From Lachnospiraceae bacterium (GTDB lineage Bacteria; Bacillota; Clostridia; Lachnospirales; Anaerotignaceae), in assembly GCA_028695945.1 (NCBI GenBank), contig JAQVIB010000153.1:1-5282 (forward strand): a DNA stretch of 5,282 nt, written 5' to 3'. Each line of letters starts with the position of its first letter. The first letter of the stretch is position 1. Positions 1 to 5,282 of the stretch are shown in pieces. The position numbers and the translations under genes are program-made. Below the pieces are notes generated by a model. It was not told where the DNA came from. It did no database searches and worked only from the letters and a program-made list of their open reading frames with translations.

Positions 1-692
1 TAGACAAGATGGCGTTGTTGGCAAAAAGTACATTATTTGATGCCATTGAGAGTTTGGACAATTACACTCCTCAGCTTGTTGAAAGTATTGTTGAAAATGA
101 GGACAAGATTGATGTTTACGAGGACAAGCTTGGAACATACCTTGTTAGGTTAAGCAGCAAAGATTTATCCAAAGAGGACAGTAACCAAACTTCTAAACTT
201 TTGCATTGCATAGGTGATTTTGAACGCATTGGTGACCACGCTCAGAATATTAAGGAAACAGCAGATGAAATAAATAGCAAGAACATTATATTTAGTGATG
301 AGGCAAAAGCTGAAATTAGGGTTATTTCTTCTGCTTTACGAGAAATTTTGGATATGTCTATGGAAGTTTTTATAAACAACGATGTGGAGCTTGCAACTAA
401 GGTTGAACCATTGGAACAGGTTATTGACTTGCTTAAAGCCAGCCTTAAAACAAAACATATTGAAAGACTGCAAAAAGGCGAGTGTACAACTGAAATGGGT
501 TTTGTGTTCAGTGATATTATTACTAACTATGAAAGAGTTGCAGACCACTGTTCCAATATTGCTGTATGTGTTATAGAAATTGCAAAAAACAGTATGTCTA
601 CACATGAATATATTAATGAACTTAAGGAATCACACAACAAGTATTTTGAGGGTCAGTATGAGGCATTTAAAACCAAATATGCTCTAAGATAG
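1..692 (+). CDS. Na+/phosphate cotransporter family protein, C-terminal PhoU-like region (5' partial)
   Basis: This is the end of a gene that starts left of the window: the frame is open to the edge, and the ATG at 9 is internal, being preceded in frame by Asp-Lys. The visible 229 or so residues are all alpha-helical PhoU-like sequence. Counting from the Met at base 9, two PhoU repeats can be seen. The first carries NEDKIDVYEDKL (about 30-41) and DFERIGDHAQNI (70-81). The second carries NYERVADHCSNI (173-184). The repeated E-R-[IV]-[GA]-D-H motif is the PhoU metal-binding signature. A PhoU domain starting mid-protein with an 'AKSTLFDAIESL' helix is typical of the cytoplasmic tail of NptA/YjbB-type Na/Pi cotransporters, whose membrane half would lie upstream. 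The family imports or exports phosphate with sodium, and the PhoU tail is thought to regulate transport or signal phosphate status. The adjacent PhoB/PhoR genes support this. A free-standing PhoU is the main alternative, but it would usually show its own start and RBS here. Confidence 0.85.
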   Translation, partial: DKMALLAKSTLFDAIESLDNYTPQLVESIVENEDKIDVYEDKLGTYLVRLSSKDLSKEDSNQTSKLLHCIGDFERIGDHAQNIKETADEINSKNIIFSDEAKAEIRVISSALREILDMSMEVFINNDVELATKVEPLEQVIDLLKASLKTKHIERLQKGECTTEMGFVFSDIITNYERVADHCSNIAVCVIEIAKNSMSTHEYINELKESHNKYFEGQYEAFKTKYALR

Positions 693-702
693 GAGGGCAG
701 AA

Positions 703-1380
703 ATGATTTATATTGTTGAGGATGATATTAACATAAGAGAAATGGAAAGCTATGCGTTAAAAAACAGTGGTTTTAGTGTGGTTGGATTTTCTGGAAGTGA
801 GGGCTTTTTTGAGGAATGCCGTAAAGCACTGCCAAGCCTTGTTGTTTTGGATATTATGCTGCCTGGCGAGGATGGATTGGAAATTCTTAAAAGGCTTAGG
901 CAAAGCGACAAAACAAAAAATATCCCTGTAGTTATGGTTACCGCAAAAGCATCGGAAATAGATGCGGTAAAAGGTCTTGACGGAGGTGCTGATGATTATA
1001 TTACAAAGCCCTTTGGAATAATGGAGTTTATTTCCCGTGTTAAAGCGGTGCTTAGACGCTATAATATTGGCGGAGAAGAAATTTTTACATTTGAGGAAAT
1101 AGTTCTTAACGATAGGAAAAGACAGGTAACAGCTGACGGAAAAATTTGTGAACTGACTTACAAGGAATATGAACTTTTGAAGTATTTAATGGGAAACCAA
1201 GGAATTGTTCTTTCCAGAGATAAAATTATGGATACTGTTTGGGGAACAGATTATGAAGGTGAAAGCAGAACGGTGGATATGCATATAAAAACCCTTAGGC
1301 AAAAGCTAGGATTATGTGGTGCGTACATTAAAACTGTTAGAAACGTGGGTTATAAAATAGATGGTTTAAGGGACGAATAG
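703..1380 (+). CDS. phoB: PhoB/OmpR-family response regulator (phosphate regulon type)
   Basis: This is a DNA-binding response regulator of 225 residues, the normal OmpR/PhoB length. The receiver domain (about 1-118) has the acidic pocket E6-D7-D8, the phosphoacceptor D50 in LVVLDIMLPGEDG, T80, the switch aromatic Y99 and K102 in DDYITKPF. A winged helix-turn-helix (about 125-220) follows, with LTYKEYELLKYL, the recognition region around SRTVDMHIKTLRQKLG (188-203) and the wing IKTVRNVGYKI (209-219). The start is secure: AGGAGG at 691-696 lies 6 bases upstream of the ATG, and this Shine-Dalgarno overlaps the stop codon of the transporter gene. The gene sits 10 bases after the transporter and 14 before its kinase, so co-transcription is expected. 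By family, the kinase phosphorylates D50 and the dimer then binds direct repeats (Pho boxes). No promoter is visible because the operon start is outside the window. The OmpR-family call is near certain; the phosphate role rests on context. Confidence 0.93.
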   Translation: MIYIVEDDINIREMESYALKNSGFSVVGFSGSEGFFEECRKALPSLVVLDIMLPGEDGLEILKRLRQSDKTKNIPVVMVTAKASEIDAVKGLDGGADDYITKPFGIMEFISRVKAVLRRYNIGGEEIFTFEEIVLNDRKRQVTADGKICELTYKEYELLKYLMGNQGIVLSRDKIMDTVWGTDYEGESRTVDMHIKTLRQKLGLCGAYIKTVRNVGYKIDGLRDE

Positions 1381-1397
1381 AAAGAGGCGGTTTTGTG
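1381..1397 (+). promoter_or_regulatory. RBS that fixes the GTG start of the histidine kinase
   Basis: AAAGAGG (1381-1387) stands 7 bases before GTG at 1395-1397. This spacing supports the GTG as the start. The nearby ATG at 1411 is preceded by GGAGG but is in another frame and meets a stop after five codons. Confidence 0.7.
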
Positions 1398-2735
1398 GAG
1401 GAAAAAATTAATGAAAGGTTGTTTTTGATAGGCATATTGTCTATGATACTTACAGCCGCACTTACGTTAACAGTTTTTCACAAAACCTTCGACAAGCAGG
1501 TTAAAGGTGATATTCGTCTTACTGCAAAAACCCTTGCGGCAGGCTACAACAGCTTGCAGGAATATAGTGGTTTGCAAGCCTATTGCGGCAATGGAATACG
1601 TATAACCCTTGTTGCACCTGATGGCAGTGTACTTTTTGAAAGCGATACTGATTTAAGCAAAATGGAAAATCACGGAAATCGTGATGAAATTGTACAGGCA
1701 AGAGCAACAGGTGTTGGCGAAACAATGCGAAAAAGCAACACTTTGGGGTATAATACATACTATTATGCAATACTTATGGAAGATGGCAATGTACTTAGAG
1801 TTGCTATGGAGGTTGCAGGCATGTATTCTGATTATAATCAGGCTATGCCAGCAGTGGTTGCCATTGGCCTTATGATAATGGTGATGAGCGTAATACTTAG
1901 CCAAGTGCTTACAAAAAGCTTAGTTGGGCCTATTGAGGCAATGGCGGAAAACATTGAAGACATTGATAAAGACGTACCATATAAGGAGCTTGAACCATTT
2001 GCACTTGCGGTAAAAGAACATCAAGTAAAAAAGGCAGAAAGTGCAAAAATGCGTCAGGAATTTACTGCAAATGTTTCTCACGAGCTTAAAACACCCCTTA
2101 CAAGTATAACGGGTTATGCTGAAATGATTGAAAACGGAATGGTTCAAGATGGAGATATAAAGGTTTTTGCAGGGAAAATACACTGCGAAGCAGGCAGACT
2201 TATTGGCCTTATTGGAGATATTCGTAAGCTTAGTGGGCTTGACGAGCCTAATCCTTGTGAAAGCTTTGAAAAGGTTGACCTTTATAAAATAGCTGTAAAT
2301 ACGGCAGATATGCTTCATCTTAAGGCAGAAAATTGCAAGGTGGATATTTCAGTTGGCGGAAACGGTGGCGTTATTATGGGTAACAAAATGATGCTGGAGG
2401 AACTTGTATACAATCTTTGCGATAATGCTATTAGGTATAATAAAGAGGGCGGACGTGTTCGGACAGAGGTAAATACCCGTGATACAAAGGTTGTTCTTAC
2501 GGTAATTGATAACGGAATTGGTATATCCAAGGAGCATCAAGAAAGAATATTTGAGAGATTTTACCGTGTGGATAGAAGCAGAAGCAAGGAAACAGGTGGA
2601 ACCGGTCTTGGTCTTGCCATTGTTAAGCACATTGCGTTGCACCACAATGGGAAAATATATGTAGACAGCCAAAAGGATAAGGGTACGCAAATGAGAGTTG
2701 TATTTGAAAATACAGGAGATTTAAACGAATGCTGA
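1395..2735 (+). CDS. phoR: PhoR-like membrane sensor histidine kinase
   Basis: This is a 446-residue transmembrane histidine kinase starting with GTG. A short cytoplasmic N-terminus leads into TM1 (about 10-28) and then an extracytoplasmic domain of about 120 residues (30-149). That domain contains ITLVAPDGSVLFESD (70-84) and MENHGNRDEI (90-99), the pattern of the single-Cache/PAS-like sensor of Firmicutes PhoR proteins. TM2 is about 151-172. The dimerisation domain has the H-box FTANVSHELKTP with phosphoacceptor H229. The ATPase domain shows the N-box (N340, N344), the G1 box DNGIG (372-376), the F-box IFERFYRVDRSRS (385-397) and the G2 box GGTGLGLAI (401-409). All catalytic motifs are intact. 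Only about 50 residues separate TM2 from the H-box, so there is at most a short HAMP-like linker and no cytoplasmic PAS domain. The cognate regulator is the gene 14 bases upstream. The last codons overlap the start of the HD gene. Kinase identity is certain; PhoR is inferred from the sensor domain and the neighbours. Confidence 0.9.
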   Translation: MEEKINERLFLIGILSMILTAALTLTVFHKTFDKQVKGDIRLTAKTLAAGYNSLQEYSGLQAYCGNGIRITLVAPDGSVLFESDTDLSKMENHGNRDEIVQARATGVGETMRKSNTLGYNTYYYAILMEDGNVLRVAMEVAGMYSDYNQAMPAVVAIGLMIMVMSVILSQVLTKSLVGPIEAMAENIEDIDKDVPYKELEPFALAVKEHQVKKAESAKMRQEFTANVSHELKTPLTSITGYAEMIENGMVQDGDIKVFAGKIHCEAGRLIGLIGDIRKLSGLDEPNPCESFEKVDLYKIAVNTADMLHLKAENCKVDISVGGNGGVIMGNKMMLEELVYNLCDNAIRYNKEGGRVRTEVNTRDTKVVLTVIDNGIGISKEHQERIFERFYRVDRSRSKETGGTGLGLAIVKHIALHHNGKIYVDSQKDKGTQMRVVFENTGDLNEC

Positions 2736-3388
2736 CATATGAAGAAATAAAAAACAATGAAGCAATAAATACTTATATTCGTAAGGCAGATGAGTCGTTG
2801 GTGGCGTTGGGGTATACAGAGCATAGCTTTGCCCATGTAACCAGAGTTGCAGAAACGGCAAAGTATATATTGGAATCCTTGGGGTATCCAAAGAGAGATG
2901 TAGAACTTGCTATGATTGCGGCATATTTGCACGACATTGGGAATCTTGTAAACCGTATTGACCATGCCCAAAGTGGTGCAGTAATGGCTTTTAGAATATT
3001 GGATAACTTAGGTGCAGATGCAGATGAAATTGCTACAATAACAACGGCAATAGGGAATCACGATGAAGGTACGGCAGTGGCTGTGAATCATGTTGCAGCG
3101 GCACTTATATTAAGCGACAAAACAGACGTTAGGCGAAGCCGAGTAAGGAATGCCGATATTACTTCCTTCGACATTCACGACAGGGTAAACTATTCCGTTA
3201 ATAAAGCAGACGTGAAAGTAATGGAGGACAGAAAGGCTATAAGGCTTAAAATGACAATAGACACCCGTTATTGTTCTGTTATGGATTATTTTGAAATTTT
3301 CCTTAACCGAATGATACTTTGCAGAAAAGCGGCAGAGAAGCTTGGGCTTCAGTTTAGACTAATTATTAATGAACAGCAAGTAATTTAA
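2729..3388 (+). CDS. HD-domain metal-dependent phosphohydrolase
   Basis: This is a soluble 219-residue protein with no signal peptide or membrane segment. The HD domain covers about residues 15-140. Likely metal ligands are H36 (SFAHVTRV), H68-D69 (YLHDIGN), H79 (DHAQSGA), H111 (NHDEG) and D130 (LSDKTD), followed by an arginine-rich DVRRSRVRN that could contact phosphate. The pattern H...HD...H-x4-GA...H...D resembles the YqeK-type HD hydrolases, which use a two-metal site on dinucleoside polyphosphates; the substrate here is unknown. The C-terminal 75 residues, from FDIHDRVNY to MDYFEIFLNRM and LIINE, look like a separate conserved alpha/beta part. The ATG at 2729 lies inside the end of the kinase gene (ATGCTGA overlap, 7 bases), with AGGAG at 2714-2718 ten bases upstream, so translational coupling is likely. 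Its place after PhoR suggests a link with phosphate stress, for instance nucleotide turnover, but that is inference. Confidence 0.85.
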   Translation: MLTYEEIKNNEAINTYIRKADESLVALGYTEHSFAHVTRVAETAKYILESLGYPKRDVELAMIAAYLHDIGNLVNRIDHAQSGAVMAFRILDNLGADADEIATITTAIGNHDEGTAVAVNHVAAALILSDKTDVRRSRVRNADITSFDIHDRVNYSVNKADVKVMEDRKAIRLKMTIDTRYCSVMDYFEIFLNRMILCRKAAEKLGLQFRLIINEQQVI

Positions 3389-3401
3389 GAGGTGAAGAGG
3401 C

Positions 3402-4247
3402 ATGCTTAAAAAGGTTGCGGCAATAAATGATTTGTCAGGAGCAGGCAGATGCTCGCTTACGGTGGCAATACCTATACTTTCAGCATTGAAGGTGCAGGTT
3501 TATCCTTTGCCAACGGCAGTGCTAAGCAATCAAACAGGGTATCCCGATTTTTATATAGATGATTTTACAGACAAAATTGATAATTTCACATATCAGTGGC
3601 AACGACTGGGCATAAACTTTGATTGTATATATACAGGATTTTTGCCAAGCGAAAAACAAGTGGATAAGATATTGAATTTTTTACGGGTATTCAGAAAAGA
3701 GGATACCCTTCTTTTAGTTGACCCTGTAATGGGCGACGATGGTGAGGTATATCCTAATTTTGGTGAAAAATTGTGTGAAAAAATAAAGCAGCTTACAGTT
3801 GAAGCAGACATTCTTACTCCAAATCTTACAGAGTGCTGTATTTTAACAGGTATTAACTACCAGGAAATAATGGAATATAAGAATAGTGAAATATTTTTGG
3901 ATAAAATAGTTGAAGTTGGGAAAAAGCTTATGACAGGTAGAGTTAAGCGAGTGGTTATTACAGGTATACATTACAGTGAAGGCGAAAATGACTTGTTAGT
4001 TAATGTAATACTAGATGGAGAAGAGGTTCATTTTGTTAAAACGCCTGTTACTGGCGGAAGTTATTCTGGCACAGGCGATATTCTTGCCTCTGTTGTGTGT
4101 GGCAACGTGGTAAACGGAAAAGGGCTTGCCCAAGGCGTGGAGATGGCAGTGAAGTTTATAAATAGAGCTATTGAGGACACTTACAAAGATAAAACTGACC
4201 GCAACGATGGGATTAACTTTGAAAAGTATTTATATATGCTTATGTAA
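3402..4247 (+). CDS. Pyridoxamine/pyridoxal kinase (ribokinase superfamily)
   Basis: This 281-residue cytoplasmic kinase has the usual length for the PdxK/PdxY family. It would phosphorylate the 5'-hydroxyl of pyridoxamine, pyridoxal or pyridoxine with ATP, in the salvage route to pyridoxal 5'-phosphate. The N-terminal substrate loop INDLSGAGRCSLT (8-20) and PLPTAVLSNQTGYP (35-48) are typical of Firmicutes pyridoxamine kinases. They are followed by YTGFLPS (77-83), the ATP/Mg site DPVMGDDG (107-114), TPNLTE (139-144) and the ribokinase signature SGTGD (222-226) with catalytic base D226. The ATG is preceded by AAGAGGTG (3387-3394) and GAAGAGG (3394-3400); the first gives the better spacing of about 7 bases. 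The gene begins 13 bases after the HD gene, so it looks like the last gene of the phosphate operon. A hydroxymethylpyrimidine kinase (ThiD) is the main alternative, but the N-terminal motifs favour pyridoxamine kinase. Confidence 0.9.
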   Translation: MLKKVAAINDLSGAGRCSLTVAIPILSALKVQVYPLPTAVLSNQTGYPDFYIDDFTDKIDNFTYQWQRLGINFDCIYTGFLPSEKQVDKILNFLRVFRKEDTLLLVDPVMGDDGEVYPNFGEKLCEKIKQLTVEADILTPNLTECCILTGINYQEIMEYKNSEIFLDKIVEVGKKLMTGRVKRVVITGIHYSEGENDLLVNVILDGEEVHFVKTPVTGGSYSGTGDILASVVCGNVVNGKGLAQGVEMAVKFINRAIEDTYKDKTDRNDGINFEKYLYMLM

Positions 4248-4265
4248 ATCTGTATATATAATACC

Positions 4266-4356
4266 TTGGGCGTTGCCCAAACCCACTTGCTTTTTGAAAA
4301 AAGCAAGACCAAAAACTTTTATATGGGTCAATGGTAAAAACCTCTTGGGGTTTGAC
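4266..4356. repeat. Palindromic intergenic element with nested inverted repeats
   Basis: Three inverted repeats are packed into about 90 non-coding bases. TTGGGC (4266-4271) and GCCCAA (4275-4280) form a perfect 6-bp stem with a GTT loop. CTTGCTTTTT (4286-4295) and AAAAAGCAAG (4298-4307) form a perfect 10-bp palindrome around GA. CAAACCC (4278-4284) and GGGTTTG (4348-4354) are a longer-range inverted pair that would enclose the second hairpin. The first stem shares 4278-4280 with the long-range pair, so these two structures compete. Similar GC-capped and T/A-rich palindromes recur between genes in Clostridia genomes, so this may be a dispersed REP- or MITE-like copy. With only one copy in the window this cannot be shown. 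An RNA element or terminator region is also possible. Confidence 0.5.
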
Positions 4357-4362
4357 TTTTTT
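4338..4362 (+). terminator. Weak candidate intrinsic terminator after the pyridoxamine kinase
   Basis: AAACC (4338-4342) and GGTTT (4349-4353) can form a 5-bp stem with a 6-base loop, followed after GAC by six T (4357-4362). The alternative long-range stem 4278-4284/4348-4354 also ends just before this T-run. The position, about 100 bases past the stop of the pyridoxamine kinase, fits the end of the operon. The stem is short, so the call is tentative. Confidence 0.35.
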
Positions 4363-4382
4363 GCAGTACCAATAATGTGTTA

Positions 4383-4403
4383 AGAGGATAGTGAGTGGTT
4401 ATG
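4383..4403 (+). promoter_or_regulatory. RBS and ambiguous start of the flippase-like gene
   Basis: AGAGGA (4383-4388) is the only Shine-Dalgarno-like sequence here. An in-frame GTG at 4395 lies 6 bases downstream, and the ATG at 4401 lies 12 bases downstream. A TGA at 4392-4394 closes the frame just before the GTG. Spacing favours GTG and codon preference favours ATG. The choice adds or removes only two residues. Confidence 0.5.
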
Positions 4404-5266
4404 GTACAGGACAGTAAAAAAATATGGCAGGTGGTTAGTTATATTTTTCTTGCAGTGCTTATGCTGTTTGTAATGAAAAAAATGCTTGGTGATGGCATAG
4501 ACAGTGTTCTGGTACAGCTTGTAAGTATAAGTCCGTTTTTTGTTACGGCAATAATATTTTGTGCTTTAGGGTTTTGCGTAATGGACGGAATTGCAATTTG
4601 GCAGATAGCAAAAGGTTATAAACAGGACTTTACAATTGCAAAAGGAATAGAGGGAAGTTTTTATGCATCGGTTTTTAGAACACTTACTTTTGGAATGGGT
4701 TCCGCGGCGGCACTTATTTATTATTTGAATAAAAAAGATATTAATCCTGAGGTTGGTTATGGAATTGCTACGGTTAGCTATAGCTTCCACAAAGTTGCAG
4801 TTGCGTTGTACGTAAGAATTGCAATGCTTTTTAACCTTGACTTTTTTAAAGCGAATTATGGTGAATATTTTAAATATATATTTATAGGCTGTGGAATTAC
4901 AGTGCTTATTGTTATAGCAATATTGGCAGTTTGTATGTGGAGTAAGGCACACGGGCTTATTATGTTTTTTCTTAATAAAATTTTAGGAAAAACCCGTTTT
5001 GCCACTAAGCTTTGTTTGGTGGAAAAAAAGCTTAGTACATTGCAAAGTGAAACTAAAAAAATTTTGAACAATAAAACTAAGGCTGTAATGGTTACAGGAA
5101 TACAAATGCTAAAAATCAGTTGTTGGTATTTAATACCATACTTTGCTATAAAGGGTATGGACGCTGGAGTTACAATTTCACCAGCAAAGTGTGTAGCGGT
5201 TGTTGCCCTAGTTGTGGCATTGGTTGGGGTAATACCTACTCCTGGAAACGTGGCAAGCATAGAAAT
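4401..5266 (+). CDS. Lysylphosphatidylglycerol synthase TM / flippase-like family membrane protein (3' partial)
   Basis: The frame is open from 4401 (or the GTG at 4395) to the right edge, giving about 288 genuine residues before adapter sequence begins. The protein is strongly hydrophobic, with membrane segments around 9-25, 45-66, 84-106, 118-142, 156-179, 228-250 and 262-279, and a charged cytoplasmic-type loop at about 193-225. Features of the UPF0104/LPG_synthase_TM family (the flippase part of MprF and its stand-alone relatives) are the small-residue-rich FGMGSAAALIYYLNKK (97-112), the helix GIATVSYSFHKVAVALY (121-137), and a late IPTPGNVASIE (278-288) that matches the family's PTPGG-x-G-x-x-E motif in degenerate form. 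MprF-like proteins move modified lipids across the membrane; stand-alone members are mostly uncharacterised. Whether a C-terminal aminoacyl-transferase domain follows cannot be seen. The gene is 153 bases past the kinase, across the palindromic region, so it is probably not in the same operon. Confidence 0.72.
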
Positions 5267-5282
5267 AGATCGGAAGAGCACA
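5267..5282 (+). other. Illumina TruSeq adapter remnant (sequencing artefact)
   Basis: AGATCGGAAGAGCACA is identical over 16 bases to the start of the TruSeq read-1 3' adapter and lies exactly at the contig end. It is not genomic. It adds a false tail, ending DRKST, to the last protein. The first base (A at 5267) could be either genomic or adapter. Confidence 0.95.

Noticed and set aside
9..11. ATG at base 9 as the true start of a free-standing PhoU
   Set aside because: The frame is open to the left edge, there is no room for or sign of a Shine-Dalgarno, and the sequence resembles the tail of Na/Pi cotransporters. With only 8 bases upstream this cannot be fully excluded.
1920..2971. Several minus-strand open frames under the kinase and HD genes
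   Set aside because: They are shadows of well-supported genes with intact catalytic motifs; they have no RBS and no recognisable domains.
4257..4262. Perfect TATAAT as a possible -10 promoter element
   Set aside because: No TTGACA-like -35 lies 16-18 bases upstream and no extended -10 TG is in place. The region is a run of alternating T and A, where TATAAT arises by chance.
4352..4376. TTGACT (4352-4357) and AATAAT (4371-4376) as a promoter for the membrane gene
   Set aside because: Each box matches 5 of 6 positions, but the spacer is only 13 bases, too short for a housekeeping sigma factor. Other -10 choices match poorly.
4171..4383. Plus-strand 70-codon frame spanning the end of the pyridoxamine kinase and the intergenic palindromes
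   Set aside because: Its start lies inside the kinase gene in another frame, and most of its residues come from the inverted repeats, as expected for a chance frame.
4856..5281. Long minus-strand open frame of 141 codons at the right end
   Set aside because: It lies fully antisense to the hydrophobic membrane-protein gene. Its GTG start falls inside the adapter sequence and its translation shows no family motif.

Overview
This 5.3 kb window is an AT-rich, gene-dense bacterial fragment. Every gene I support lies on the + strand. The proteins read like Bacillota of the class Clostridia: a Na+/phosphate cotransporter with a PhoU tail, a PhoB/PhoR pair with the Clostridia-type extracytoplasmic sensor, a small HD hydrolase and a Firmicutes-type pyridoxamine kinase. 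Strong AGGAGG/AGAGG ribosome binding sites and frequent AGA/AGG and ATA codons agree with this. The genus cannot be fixed from the sequence alone. Both ends cut through genes. The last 16 bases are an exact match to the Illumina TruSeq adapter, so the window is probably a whole short-read (perhaps metagenomic) contig with an untrimmed right end.

Layout: (1) 1-692, the C-terminal, cytoplasmic PhoU-like part of a Na/Pi cotransporter, cut on the left. (2) 703-1380, a PhoB/OmpR-family response regulator. (3) 1395-2735, a PhoR-like membrane histidine kinase with a GTG start. (4) 2729-3388, an HD-domain metal-dependent phosphohydrolase whose start overlaps the kinase stop. (5) 3402-4247, a pyridoxamine/pyridoxal kinase. 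(6) 4248-4394, an intergenic stretch with nested inverted repeats and a terminator-like end. (7) 4401 to the right edge, the N-terminal part of a polytopic membrane protein of the lysylphosphatidylglycerol synthase TM / flippase-like family, ending in adapter sequence.

Genes 1-5 are separated by 10, 14, -7 and 13 bases and very likely form one transcript. The core is a phosphate-homeostasis module: a Na+-driven phosphate carrier with a tethered PhoU domain, followed by the sensor kinase and regulator that normally answer to PhoU-type signals. The HD hydrolase is translationally coupled to the kinase. The pyridoxamine kinase closes the run and has no obvious phosphate role beyond making a phosphate ester cofactor. 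The flippase-like gene follows the palindromic region and is probably a separate unit.

I see no CRISPR array, transposase, phage gene, tRNA or rRNA, and no clearly new multi-gene system. The points most worth following up are the adapter artefact, the PhoU-transporter/PhoR pairing, the six-ligand metal site predicted in the HD protein, and the palindromic intergenic element.
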